Shown piece after piece: positions 36,391-45,594 of a stretch of DNA of 64,000 bases. The stretch spans positions 43,168 through 107,167 of the forward strand of contig JAEZNO010000032.1 of assembly GCA_023441805.1 (NCBI GenBank), written 5' to 3'. The notes below the pieces were generated by a model, which made no database searches, was not told the DNA's origin, and saw only the letters and a list, made by a program, of their open reading frames with translations. Position 1 is the first letter of the stretch. Every line of letters starts with the position of its first letter. A program made the translations under genes and the position numbers. The stretch is from Bacteroidota bacterium (GTDB lineage Bacteria; Bacteroidota; Bacteroidia; Bacteroidales; Lentimicrobiaceae).

Positions 36391-36406
36391 GACCTATCGA
36401 TAGCAC

Positions 36407-36414
36407 CAAATATA
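36407..36414 (-). promoter_or_regulatory. Possible -7 element (TATATTTG) for the DUF2723 gene
   Basis: On the minus strand TATATTTG ends about 16 bases before the ATG at 36390, matching TAnnTTTG; no -33 TTG at standard distance. Confidence 0.35.
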
Positions 36415-36457
36415 AGTTGCGAAGTTAGTTATTTCTGATTTCATGAACAATATAGCG

Positions 36458-36465
36458 TAAATTTG
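36458..36465 (+). promoter_or_regulatory. Possible -7 element (TAAATTTG) for gpmA
   Basis: TAAATTTGCA lies 35-42 bases before the gpmA ATG in the divergent intergenic region shared with the DUF2723 gene. -33 box weak. Confidence 0.45.
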
Positions 36466-36499
36466 CATTTTAGTTTGTCAATAATAAAATTCTAAAAAG

Positions 36500-37249
36500 A
36501 TGAAGAAGCTTGTACTATTAAGGCATGGCGAAAGTACCTGGAATAAGGAGAACCGTTTTACCGGATGGACCGATGTGGATCTTTCTGAACGTGGTATTCA
36601 GGAAGCTATTGAAGCCGGTAAAGTGTTAAAAGAAAAAGGATTTTTCTTCGAAATTGCTTATACTTCATTTCTTAAAAGAGCCATAAAGACCCTTAATTAT
36701 GTGCTCGAAGAAATGGATTTAATGTGGATACCGGTCAAAAAAAGCTGGCGACTTAACGAAAAGCACTATGGAAGCCTTCAGGGGTTAAATAAAGCTGAGA
36801 CTGCCGAAAAATACGGCGATGAACAAGTCTTAATTTGGCGACGAAGTTATGATGTACCTCCTGCTCCTTTAGCTGAAAATGATGAACGGAATCCCAGACG
36901 TGACCCGCGATATCATAACGAGGACCCTCAGTTTATACCGCTTACCGAATCGTTGAAAGAAACTGTCGGCCGTATGATACCCTATTGGGAAAATGAAATA
37001 CGAGAGTCACTTAAGAAATACGACCAGGTGTTGGTTGCTGCCCATGGTAACAGTCTCCGTGCTGTTATAAAATACCTCAAAAATATTAGCGATTCCGATA
37101 TCGTTTCACTTAATCTCCCTACCGGCATCCCTTATGTTTTTGAATTCGACAATAACCTTAATCTCATAAAAGACTATTTTCTTGGTGATCCTGAAGTCAT
37201 CAAAAAACTCATGGAAGAAGTAGCTAACCAGGCGAAGGCAAAGAAATAA
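36500..37249 (+). CDS. gpmA: 2,3-bisphosphoglycerate-dependent phosphoglycerate mutase
   Basis: 249 residues, normal length for dPGM. Catalytic phospho-His motif LLRHGESTWNKENRFTGW near residue 8, the second catalytic region EKHYGSLQGLNKAETAEKYG near 88, and AAHGNSLRAVIKYL near 180. It interconverts 3- and 2-phosphoglycerate in glycolysis and gluconeogenesis. A phosphatase gene follows 2 bases after its stop, so the two are probably one transcript. Confidence 0.97.
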   Translation: MKKLVLLRHGESTWNKENRFTGWTDVDLSERGIQEAIEAGKVLKEKGFFFEIAYTSFLKRAIKTLNYVLEEMDLMWIPVKKSWRLNEKHYGSLQGLNKAETAEKYGDEQVLIWRRSYDVPPAPLAENDERNPRRDPRYHNEDPQFIPLTESLKETVGRMIPYWENEIRESLKKYDQVLVAAHGNSLRAVIKYLKNISDSDIVSLNLPTGIPYVFEFDNNLNLIKDYFLGDPEVIKKLMEEVANQAKAKK

Positions 37250-37251
37250 TA

Positions 37252-37971
37252 ATGAATAAATTCTGGGTGATATCTGATATTCACGGGTGCCTTAATACTG
37301 TTCGCACCTTAATTGAAACTCTTATCATTCCTGATAAAGATGATACCCTTTGTTTTCTGGGCGACTATATCGACAGAGGTCCGGAATCAAAGGGTGTCAT
37401 TGATTATATAATGGGACTTCAGGCACAGGGTTATGGCATAATTGCCCTTAAAGGTAATCATGAGGAGTTTCTATCAAAAGCCTGGGAAGAAGAACAACAC
37501 CTTAAGAAGTTCCTATTCTTCAAAGAAAACAACAAATCAAAAGAAAGCTGGCTTAAGTATGGCGGTTACGACGCCATGTTAAGTTTTAAGGCCGACAGAA
37601 TAAATCAAATACCTTCCTATTATATCGATTGGATTAATCAACGACCCTTGTATTACGAACTGGATAAATACTTTATCGTTCATGCCGGCCTGAATTTTCA
37701 GATTGATAACCCTTTAGATGATAAACAAGCTATGCTGTGGATCAGAGATTACAAGATTGAACCGGCTAAAATTCAATACAAGAAACTGATTCACGGACAT
37801 GTTCCGGTTAGTCTTGATTTTATTAATCTTACAATCGAATCTGATTCCTATCCATTTATTGACCTTGATAATGGATGCTACATGGCTCATAAAGCCGGAT
37901 ATGGAAATCTACTGGCATTAGAACTGAACAGCCTTGAATTAAAGGTTCAGCCAAATATCGATATCGACTAG
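37252..37971 (+). CDS. PPP-type serine/threonine phosphatase-like metallophosphoesterase
   Basis: 239 residues with the calcineurin-like metal motifs in order: SDIHGC (residue 8), GDYIDRGPESKG (near 37), LKGNHEEF (near 64), VHAGLN (near 143) and GHVPV (near 182). This set is typical of the bacterial PrpA/lambda phosphatase branch, which can act on phosphoproteins or diadenosine tetraphosphate. It starts 2 bases after gpmA. Its stop is one base from the stop of the convergent DUF4919 gene. Confidence 0.88.
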   Translation: MNKFWVISDIHGCLNTVRTLIETLIIPDKDDTLCFLGDYIDRGPESKGVIDYIMGLQAQGYGIIALKGNHEEFLSKAWEEEQHLKKFLFFKENNKSKESWLKYGGYDAMLSFKADRINQIPSYYIDWINQRPLYYELDKYFIVHAGLNFQIDNPLDDKQAMLWIRDYKIEPAKIQYKKLIHGHVPVSLDFINLTIESDSYPFIDLDNGCYMAHKAGYGNLLALELNSLELKVQPNIDID

Positions 37972-37972
37972 G

Positions 37973-38632
37973 CTATCGTCCGAAAACCCTGAAATAAAAA
38001 CCGATTATTCCAAAATCGTTATCTTTCACCCTGAAGTAATATAGATTGTTTGCCTGCTCAGGAACTATATTTACTGCTTCAAATCCCAAAGCTCTTACCA
38101 TATCCGGAATATTGGCCAGTGAAATGACATAAAAAGGAGTATCCTGAGTTAACCCATCACCTGAATTAAAAATAGTTTCAATAATTCGTCCCATCTTAAA
38201 TTCAAGCTTATTTGCAGTACTGTGATCGTTACGCATCTCACTCGAATAAATTGCAGGATCAAGGGTTCTGATGTCAAAGGGTAACTGCTCTAAGATCTGA
38301 TTTGAAATTTTCAGTATGGATGAATAATCTGCATCACCCTTGCTGGCATCACTGAATTCTTCTGCGAGCTGCTTCCTAAGTTCAGTATCCTTTTGGGGAT
38401 TAAATCCTGACTGTAAGGCATAACCATAATAAAGTATATGGTAATCATTTCTGGTAAGTGTAGTGTCGTTATTCTTATAACGATTCATTAATTCAGGATA
38501 CAGATTTGGATTCTTACTTAACGTTTTGTTAATAATTTTCCAATCAGGGGTTTTTGATGTACCGGGTTTCTGTGCGTTAAGAATGAACGGTATAATGAAT
38601 ACTGAAATGAGCAATACTATGCTTTTCTTCAT
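37973..38632 (-). CDS. DUF4919 domain-containing exported protein
   Basis: 219 residues with a signal peptide (MKKSIVLLISVFIIPFILNAQ). The mature part fits DUF4919: LTRNDYHILYYGYALQSGFNP near residue 60, DGLTQDTPFYVISLANIPD near 159 and a closing YYFRVKDNDFGIIGFYF. The family is Bacteroidota-specific, exported, and of unknown function. It lies 33 bases downstream of the DUF3052-like gene on the same strand. Confidence 0.85.
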   Translation of the reverse strand: MKKSIVLLISVFIIPFILNAQKPGTSKTPDWKIINKTLSKNPNLYPELMNRYKNNDTTLTRNDYHILYYGYALQSGFNPQKDTELRKQLAEEFSDASKGDADYSSILKISNQILEQLPFDIRTLDPAIYSSEMRNDHSTANKLEFKMGRIIETIFNSGDGLTQDTPFYVISLANIPDMVRALGFEAVNIVPEQANNLYYFRVKDNDFGIIGFYFRVFGR

Positions 38633-38665
38633 GGTGGTTGTGAATTTCTGTCACTAAATAAATTT

Positions 38666-39055
38666 TTACTTCTTCTTAAATCTAAGGGCAGACCAATCGT
38701 CATCAATCGAAATCATCCTTACACCGCCATATCTCTCCTTAGTAATTACATCCCAGCCTTTATCCCTGTTATAATCTGATTTGTACTTTTTAGATGTGCC
38801 TTTCGGATATGCAAACCATAACACTGTCTCTTTCTGCAAATATGGCAACACAGCCTCACTTAACTTGTCAAGTTCTTGTTTCATAACCGCAAACGTCAAT
38901 ATGAAATCAGGCTTATCCGACCCGACAGGAAGATTTGTTTTTACTTCAGTAAACCTGGCAATTTCATCTAACTCATTTTTAAAACTTTCAGGAGAATTAA
39001 TGATCCAGATGGGAGACTGGTTCTTATAATTCAGTTTCTTAAAGAGAGGTGTCAT
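38666..39055 (-). CDS. DUF3052-like small conserved protein
   Basis: 129 residues, soluble, no signal peptide. It opens PLFKKLNYKNQSPIWIINSPESF and carries the block LWFAYPKGTSKKYKSDYNRDKGW near residue 80 and DDDWSALRF at the end, features I associate with the DUF3052-like family found near metabolic genes in Bacteroidota. The name is from pattern recall, not a search. Function unknown. It is between the DUF4919 gene and the helicase gene, all on the minus strand. Confidence 0.72.
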   Translation of the reverse strand: MTPLFKKLNYKNQSPIWIINSPESFKNELDEIARFTEVKTNLPVGSDKPDFILTFAVMKQELDKLSEAVLPYLQKETVLWFAYPKGTSKKYKSDYNRDKGWDVITKERYGGVRMISIDDDWSALRFKKK

Positions 39056-39146
39056 TGTTCAAACCTTGATTTAAATAAAACTACGTTCTTTCAGTAATCT
39101 TGAAAACTTAATGTGGTCTTTATGCAAATTAATCAGGTAAAGGTAA

Positions 39147-40970
39147 TCAGATATTTTGTGTTTCAACATTCCTGGCGGTTAACAGTTTTCGTGTTGATTT
39201 AATACTCTCTTCAAGTGTATTCAAAACATATGCATACTTTGCTACAAGTGTCTCTGCAAATTGATATTGCGACAGATCTTCAACCAAAACAGAGAGTTGT
39301 TGAGCCTTTGCCAGCGATTTCTTAAGTGCACTACGGATACCCCGTTTCCTTTTCTTTGAATCGCCGGATTCGATATTGCCATCAACAATGTCCGGGAGAG
39401 CGTTTCTAAGCAAATCAGTAGTTCCACGAACAAATCTGCCGATAGCAAAGTCACCGATAGCAAGTAACTTATTTACATCGGCATTCTTCTCTTCAAAGCA
39501 AAGCAGATAGCTTTCAACAGATAAGGCAATATTATCAGTCAGCCATGATTTAACTGCTATCTTGAGATGGTAATTTGCTTTGCACCGTTCAAGTTCCTCC
39601 TCCAAAACTGTGCCCGGAGTTTCATTTTGTGCAAATTGAAGAACCAGTGGATCGGTCTTTATTGATCTGTACGACAGGGGAGATCTTAACAGCAATCCTT
39701 TGAAACTTGTACATCTGCTTAATGCAACATATACCTGTCCGTGGGCAAATGATTCACCTACATCGGCAATCACCTTGTTAAATGTCAATCCCTGACTCTT
39801 GTGTACTGTCATAGCCCAGGCCAGCTTTACTGGAAATTGTACGAAAGTCCCTACACTTTCTTCAATTACTTTATGATTCTTCTGATCCCATTTGTAGCGA
39901 ATGTTATCCCATTGCTCTCTCATAACCTTCACTTCCGTTTCATCAGGAAACCGGACTACAATCTCACCCTCATTAAGACTAACAACATGCCCGATTTTCC
40001 CGTTAAAATACTTCTTGTTACGGTCATTTCTCAACATCATTACCTGGGCACCGGCCTTTAATTCAAGCACAACATCGGCCGGATAACTGCTTTCAGGGAA
40101 TGTACCTTTTATTTCTGCTTCAAAGTATTGTGGCTCTTCGTTTATTTCTTCTAATCGCTTTCGGTTGGTCTCTATAACCATCCGGTTATGTGAGGCAAGG
40201 ATAATGTAATCATCAGCACCCTCAGGGTCAAACCCATGCAGATATCTGCTGTTAATTAGCTTAAGGTCGTCTGAATGGATTTTATTTAGCCTCACCCTGT
40301 TTAGCAAATCAATAAAATCCTGATCCTTTTGACGGTAAATCTTCTTTAGTTCAATGTACACCGGCTTACTTGCCTTCATTACCATTGAACTAAAAAAATA
40401 GGGACTTTCATAAAACTCCGACAACAGTTGCCAGTCATCTACATTTGCTATTGGGGGCAATTGAAAAGTATCACCAATAAGAATTACCTGCACTCCTCCA
40501 AAGGGTGTAAAGTGTCGCCTGCGTATATACCTTAGCAACTGGTCAATAACATCCAAAAGGTCGCACCTTACCATTGAAACTTCATCAATTACCAGTAATT
40601 CAAGATTCCTGATTAACTCAAGTTTCTCTCTCTGGTAGCGAAAATGATCCTGTATTGAGGTTTTATCCTCATCTTTCCCGGGTACATGAAAGCGCAATCT
40701 TTTATCACCCGGCACATAAACACTGGGTTTGATATTGAAAAATGAGTGAATGGTTTGCCCACCGGCGTTAACTGCTGCAACTCCGGTAGGCGCAAGTACA
40801 ACCATCTTTTTATTGCAGGTTGCCCTCAGATATTTCAGAAAAGTAGTCTTACCAGTCCCCGCCTTTCCTGTTAGATATACCGGTTTGTAAGTTTGCATTA
40901 CAAACTCTGCGGCAAAATTAAATTCCGCATTGTCAGTATCTATTTTTATATCGTCAATATAGTAAGGCAT
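39147..40970 (-). CDS. PIF1-like helicase / AAA ATPase
   Basis: 607 residues of a superfamily 1 helicase. Walker A LTGKAGTGKTTFLKYL near residue 34, APTGVAAVNAGGQTIHSFF near 60, Walker B LLVIDEVSMVRCDLLD near 125, QVILIGDTFQLPP near 161, motif with the Arg finger LKKIYRQKDQDF near 209, and the C-terminal MTVHKSQGLTFNKV and QVYVALSRCTSFKGL near 398-425. The last ~150 residues are a helical accessory domain of the kind found in Bacteroidota PIF1 relatives. PIF1 helicases unwind DNA and are known for resolving G-quadruplexes. No operon partner is clear. Confidence 0.9.
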   Translation of the reverse strand: MPYYIDDIKIDTDNAEFNFAAEFVMQTYKPVYLTGKAGTGKTTFLKYLRATCNKKMVVLAPTGVAAVNAGGQTIHSFFNIKPSVYVPGDKRLRFHVPGKDEDKTSIQDHFRYQREKLELIRNLELLVIDEVSMVRCDLLDVIDQLLRYIRRRHFTPFGGVQVILIGDTFQLPPIANVDDWQLLSEFYESPYFFSSMVMKASKPVYIELKKIYRQKDQDFIDLLNRVRLNKIHSDDLKLINSRYLHGFDPEGADDYIILASHNRMVIETNRKRLEEINEEPQYFEAEIKGTFPESSYPADVVLELKAGAQVMMLRNDRNKKYFNGKIGHVVSLNEGEIVVRFPDETEVKVMREQWDNIRYKWDQKNHKVIEESVGTFVQFPVKLAWAMTVHKSQGLTFNKVIADVGESFAHGQVYVALSRCTSFKGLLLRSPLSYRSIKTDPLVLQFAQNETPGTVLEEELERCKANYHLKIAVKSWLTDNIALSVESYLLCFEEKNADVNKLLAIGDFAIGRFVRGTTDLLRNALPDIVDGNIESGDSKKRKRGIRSALKKSLAKAQQLSVLVEDLSQYQFAETLVAKYAYVLNTLEESIKSTRKLLTARNVETQNI

Positions 40971-41028
40971 CAGCTTGTTTTTTAAGCAGCAAGCTAAAGT
41001 AGAACTTTATTATGAAACCGATAATGCT

Positions 41029-44000
41029 TTATCTGATTTCTTTTTCAATCCATTTACTCCTGTCAGGAGGTGTTGGAGCCTTAACTTTCTTAACGGGTTT
41101 TTGTTTCAGTTCGTCCAGTAATTCCTGCACTGCCCTTTCGATAACCGGGTCCTTACCCTGGGCCATCTGTTCCGGTCGGTCAACTACTTCAATGTCAGGA
41201 TACACTCCTATGCCTTCAATGATCCATTGTTCATTTTCATCAAAGATGCCGAACTGTGGAACTGATATATAACCTCCATCAACTAACCCTGCATTTCTTG
41301 AGATACCAACTAAACCACCCCATGTACGGGTACCGATCAGTTTACCTAACCCCATTTTCTTGAAATAATATGGGAATGCATCTCCACCCGATGAAGAATA
41401 TCCGTTAATAAGCATAGCTTTAGGACCATCATGTGCAACTCCGGGTGCTCTTCCCGGTTCCAGTCCATTACGATACCAGTAGCTCAATGTACGACGATCA
41501 AGAAGATCAGCCATGCGGTCAGGAATAAATCCACCACCATTATAACGATCATCAATAATCAGGGCTTCCTTATCGTGATAAGCATACATTCCTCTGAAAA
41601 GTTCACGATTTCCTTCAACTGCTGTATTTGGTACGTGAATGTATCCTATTCTGCCTCCCGACAACTTGTCGACTAATGCTCTTTTTTCATTAACCCAGGT
41701 CAGGTACATTAATTCCAATTCGCTGTCAATCGGTTTAATAGTTTCTATTCGGTTAGTTTTATCGTCAGCCTTACTCTTAACCTCAAGCTCGATAGTCTTC
41801 TTCATCGAATTTTCGAGGAACTCATATGGGTTGTCGTTAAGAGTAACTTTCTTACCGTCAATACTTACTATATAATCGCCTTCTTTTACATTAACGCCAA
41901 TATCGCGTAATGGTGACCGACGTTCAGGATTCCAGTTTTCACTATCAAAGATCTTAGCAATCTTATATAATCCGGCAGAAGCATCAGGTACCAGTTCAGC
42001 TCCTAAAAGTCCTCCTTCAATTCTTTCAACCTTCTGGAAATCGCCCCAGTCAACATAAGCATGGCCGGTATTTGTTTCTGCAACTATTTCACAAAGAATA
42101 TAATCAAGATCAGCACGATGTGCAACTGACGGTAACAATGGACTATACCGCTCTTTAATTCCTGCCCAGTCGACTCCGTGCAAATTATTAACATAGAAAT
42201 AATCTCTGAAAATACGCCATGCGTCGGTATAAATCTGATTCCATTCTTTGCGTGGATCTATCTTCATATAAAGATTGTCGAGGTTCAGCTTTCCTGCCGG
42301 TAATTTCTGATCATCCTTTATTTTAACGATACCATAGTCCTTGCCACTTCTGTAAATAAGCATTTTACCATCAGCACTTACACTTGCATTTCCTGCCTTA
42401 TCAAGCACTTCAACAGTTTTTTCTTCTTCCTGCTTGTACATCATCAACTTACCGTTTGATGAATAAAGTAATCCTCCTTCGGCAGCCATAAGATTTCCAT
42501 AATTGCCGGCTTCAACAGGTAATGCTAATATTCTGTTTCCGATGTTCTCGATATCAATCTCAACTTTTACCTGATTCTTTGACACAGGAGCTGCATCGGC
42601 CACCTTTTCTTTTGACGGTTCTTTAACCTTCTTACTATCTTGTGTTTTTGACTGAGGCAACTCAGGTGTAGCTTCTGCAATCGCTTCTAAATCAACTTTC
42701 TTCTTCACAAGTGGAGGTCCATCAGCTTTTAATACCAATGCATATAACCTTGTTGCCTTTGTATAGAGATAATCAAACTCAAAGCTTGAGAACTGCAGAT
42801 TGAAGTCTCTGTCAGAAGCAAAGAATATATAATTGCCATCTTTTGAGAATACAGGTGAGTAATCATTAAAGCTGTTATTTGTCAGTTGACTGTTTTTGCC
42901 TGTTTCAATATTATAAACCCATATTGCTGAGAGTCCATTGCTACCTTCACGTGTATAAGTAATCCAACGTGAGTCGGGTGAGAAATTATATTCCCTAATC
43001 TCATTAGCAGTAGCTGAGTTAATTTCAGTCTGCTTACCGGTCTTAACATCCAGCAGCCAGAGTTTCATATTCCTGTCGGAATATACAAGATACTTACTGT
43101 CAGGTGACCATATAGCAGGATACTTCCATGCTTTTGATCCTGAGGTTAGTTGTTTTGCCACTGCACCTTTCTGATTTTCCAGAAGGTAAAATTCATACTC
43201 TCCTGAAGCATCTGAAACATATGCAATATACTTTCCATCAGGTGACCATACAGGATACTGCTCTCTAATGCCTTGTGTTTGAGTAAGATTGATTATTTCT
43301 CCATGTTCGGCAGGAACTGAGAATATATCACCACGGGCATCAAATATAGCTCGCTTCCCGGTAGGAGAGATGTCGAAGCTTCCAATATTGTCTTTTACAT
43401 TCTTGAAATATGGTATAAGGTTAGGGTTGTCGAAGTTTACATTAACAATTATACGCTCGTTTGCCCCTGTATTCAAATTGAGTTTGTATAAATACCCTCC
43501 ATTTTCATAAACTAACTGGCCGTTTTCACCTGAGGGCCACATTACATCAAAGTCCTTATGAAAAGTCATTTGCTCAGTCTGACGGGTGACTGTATTATAC
43601 TTATAGATGTTTAATTTCAGATCTCTGTCTGAAGCATAGAAAATGTTGTCATTGTACCAGGTTGGCCATTGGTCGGCTCCCGTGAAGCTGGTGATCTGCT
43701 CTGAACTGTGGTTCTTAAGATCATAAATCCAAAGCTCAGTAGCTCTTCCTCCCTTATATCTTTTCCAGGTGCGGAATTCCCTGTCGACCGGGGTGAAACA
43801 TACTTTGGATGCATCAGGTGACAAAGCAGCAAAACCTCCGTTCACTATTTCAAGCGGAGTTTCAAGTCCACCATCAATACTTACTAGAAAGTACTTCCCG
43901 TTACGATCGCCGAACGAAGTTCTGTTACCTCTGAATAAGATCTGCTTACTGTCGGGTGTCCAGTCAAGTACTACATTATCCCAGCCACCTCTGGGGGGCA

Positions 44001-44334
44001 TAATTCCAACTGAATTGTAAAATGTTAATTGTTTGGGAGTGCCTCCTGTTGATGGTATAACATAAACCTGCCGTGTACCTGAATATTCACCCGAAAATGC
44101 TATCCATTTACCATCAGGTGAAATCTTGGGGAAAAGTTCAAGCCCTTCGTGAGATGTAAGTCTTCGTGCGTTTCCTCCGGTCGATTCAACTGTCCAAATA
44201 TCACCTGCATATACAAATGCAACCAGGTTGTTATTGATATCCGGAAAACGGAGTAACCGTGCGTCATCTAATGAAAATGCCGGTATGGTACCTAGTAATA
44301 ATAAGGCTAATGTTAGTTTGAAAATATGTTTCAT
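41029..44334 (-). CDS. Tricorn-like S41 family protease with beta-propeller
   Basis: 1101 residues with a signal peptide (MKHIFKLTLALLLLGTIPAFS). Residues ~25-560 are beta-propeller repeats of the PD40/WD40-like kind (SPDGKWIAFSG, SPDGKYIAYVSD, SPDSKYLVYSD). A linker rich in charged residues follows (560-610), then a second beta domain, a tricorn C1 region with the catalytic His in TGHAYVDWGD near 760, a PDZ domain (about 775-865) and the S41 core with the nucleophile in NGYSSSGGDAFPYY near 990. In archaeal tricorn the nucleophile is followed by Asp; here it is Gly. It is a periplasmic or exported oligopeptide-degrading enzyme by family. Transcribed alone. Confidence 0.92.
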   Translation of the reverse strand: MKHIFKLTLALLLLGTIPAFSLDDARLLRFPDINNNLVAFVYAGDIWTVESTGGNARRLTSHEGLELFPKISPDGKWIAFSGEYSGTRQVYVIPSTGGTPKQLTFYNSVGIMPPRGGWDNVVLDWTPDSKQILFRGNRTSFGDRNGKYFLVSIDGGLETPLEIVNGGFAALSPDASKVCFTPVDREFRTWKRYKGGRATELWIYDLKNHSSEQITSFTGADQWPTWYNDNIFYASDRDLKLNIYKYNTVTRQTEQMTFHKDFDVMWPSGENGQLVYENGGYLYKLNLNTGANERIIVNVNFDNPNLIPYFKNVKDNIGSFDISPTGKRAIFDARGDIFSVPAEHGEIINLTQTQGIREQYPVWSPDGKYIAYVSDASGEYEFYLLENQKGAVAKQLTSGSKAWKYPAIWSPDSKYLVYSDRNMKLWLLDVKTGKQTEINSATANEIREYNFSPDSRWITYTREGSNGLSAIWVYNIETGKNSQLTNNSFNDYSPVFSKDGNYIFFASDRDFNLQFSSFEFDYLYTKATRLYALVLKADGPPLVKKKVDLEAIAEATPELPQSKTQDSKKVKEPSKEKVADAAPVSKNQVKVEIDIENIGNRILALPVEAGNYGNLMAAEGGLLYSSNGKLMMYKQEEEKTVEVLDKAGNASVSADGKMLIYRSGKDYGIVKIKDDQKLPAGKLNLDNLYMKIDPRKEWNQIYTDAWRIFRDYFYVNNLHGVDWAGIKERYSPLLPSVAHRADLDYILCEIVAETNTGHAYVDWGDFQKVERIEGGLLGAELVPDASAGLYKIAKIFDSENWNPERRSPLRDIGVNVKEGDYIVSIDGKKVTLNDNPYEFLENSMKKTIELEVKSKADDKTNRIETIKPIDSELELMYLTWVNEKRALVDKLSGGRIGYIHVPNTAVEGNRELFRGMYAYHDKEALIIDDRYNGGGFIPDRMADLLDRRTLSYWYRNGLEPGRAPGVAHDGPKAMLINGYSSSGGDAFPYYFKKMGLGKLIGTRTWGGLVGISRNAGLVDGGYISVPQFGIFDENEQWIIEGIGVYPDIEVVDRPEQMAQGKDPVIERAVQELLDELKQKPVKKVKAPTPPDRSKWIEKEIR

Positions 44335-44442
44335 TGGAAAAGGTTATTTATTACGGTGCAAAATAAGCATTTTTCTGCTTAAGCCTGTTCAATCAGTTAC
44401 AACATTCTGTTATATCATTTATAAACCTCACAGCATCAAAAT

Positions 44443-44661
44443 TTAAAAAGGTATCTCTTGTAATGGGAAAACTGTAATTCCCACACTTCTGATTTGTTTC
44501 AAATCTCCCCCATAAACAATCGTGCCTCCTTTATTTCCTGTGAGCTTATTCCAATAAACCTGTCCCTTATAATAATCTGAAGTAATTGTTTTACCTGATT
44601 TAATTTCCACCGGTAACTTATTAAAGTTGCAGAAAGGGCAAAAGATATATTTACTGCTTCT
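44443..44661 (-). pseudogene. Remnant of an AAA ATPase with DUF4143 domain (C-terminal fragment)
   Basis: An open frame of about 72 codons on the minus strand ends at a TAA at 44443. It encodes NKLPVEIKSGKTITSDYYKG, then a Tyr-Trp-containing helix, GGTIVYGGD and a short hydrophobic tail; this matches the extreme C terminus of the AAA+ DUF4143 ATPases (pattern PVEIKSGKT...YW..L...G..VYGG). Similarity begins only around position 44622; the frame upstream is unrelated and closes at a stop. There is no start codon or ATPase part nearby, so this is a gene relic. It fills most of the 352-base gap between the tricorn-like gene and the epimerase gene. Confidence 0.72.
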
Positions 44662-44686
44662 TTATATTGCGCTGAAGCACAATCTA

Positions 44687-45541
44687 TTAATTATGAAGTA
44701 TATCTTCCAAAGCAGATTCAATTTCAGGATACTTAAAATTGAAACCTTCCTGCAACAATCTTTCAGGGTAAGCAGCCTGCCCTGAAATCATGGTTTCAGC
44801 TCCTTTGCCGTAAATGATTCTGAGTGCAAATTCGGGAACAGTTAAAAAGGCAGGCCTTTTTAGTGCTTTCCCCAATGCCTTTGTGTAATCAGCATTACGC
44901 AGATAACCCGGTGCAGTGAAATTATAGGTACCTGTCTTCTTGCCTTCAATGACAAACATGTATGCATTGATCAAATCGAGTTTGTGTATCCATGAGAACA
45001 TCTGCTTACCGGAGCCTACTTTTGCTCCCAATCCTAATTTGAACGGACGCAGCATTATCTTCAATGCACCACTTTTTGAGTCAAGAACAACCCCCATGCG
45101 TGCTATTGTCACCCCGGTAACATTTTCAGCATCTCTGGCTGAGGCCTCCCAATCATGACATACCTGAGCCATAAAATCATTTCCGTATGAGAATGAAGAT
45201 TCAGTATTGACCTCACTATCAGAATAAATACCCACAGCAGAGGCGCAAATAAATTGAGAAGGAGGTTTTTTAGCAAGTCTTATTGCATCAACAATCTTTC
45301 GGGTAGTCCCAATGCGTGAGTCATAAATCTCTTTCCTGTATGACTCAGTATGTCTTCGAATGACAGGGGCTCCGGCTACATTAACCACAACATCGCAGCC
45401 GTCAATTAATCCGGTTAATGCAATATCCTCTCTTGCAAAATCACTTCGCAATAACGGGATGACAGTCCAGTTCAGACTTTCCATCCTCATTCTTAAACTA
45501 TTCCCAATAAAACCTGTGACACCTGCTATGGCTACTTTCAT
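44687..45541 (-). CDS. TIGR01777 family NAD(P)-dependent epimerase
   Basis: 284 residues of the short-chain/extended epimerase superfamily. N-terminal dinucleotide motif AGVTGFIGNSL near residue 6, VVVNVAGAPVIRRHTESYRKEIYDSR near 51 (the TIGR01777 signature), catalytic-region SAVGIYSDSE near 103, KMFSWIHKLDLINAY near 184 and TAPGYLRNADYTKALG near 209. The family (YfcH/SDR39U1) binds NADPH; substrate unknown. It lies 53 bases downstream of the DUF6266 gene on the same strand. Confidence 0.9.
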   Translation of the reverse strand: MKVAIAGVTGFIGNSLRMRMESLNWTVIPLLRSDFAREDIALTGLIDGCDVVVNVAGAPVIRRHTESYRKEIYDSRIGTTRKIVDAIRLAKKPPSQFICASAVGIYSDSEVNTESSFSYGNDFMAQVCHDWEASARDAENVTGVTIARMGVVLDSKSGALKIMLRPFKLGLGAKVGSGKQMFSWIHKLDLINAYMFVIEGKKTGTYNFTAPGYLRNADYTKALGKALKRPAFLTVPEFALRIIYGKGAETMISGQAAYPERLLQEGFNFKYPEIESALEDILHN

Positions 45542-45594
45542 CAGATTGAAATATCAGCTAATATTGTTAACATCAATCCGGCAAATAAGGTGTC

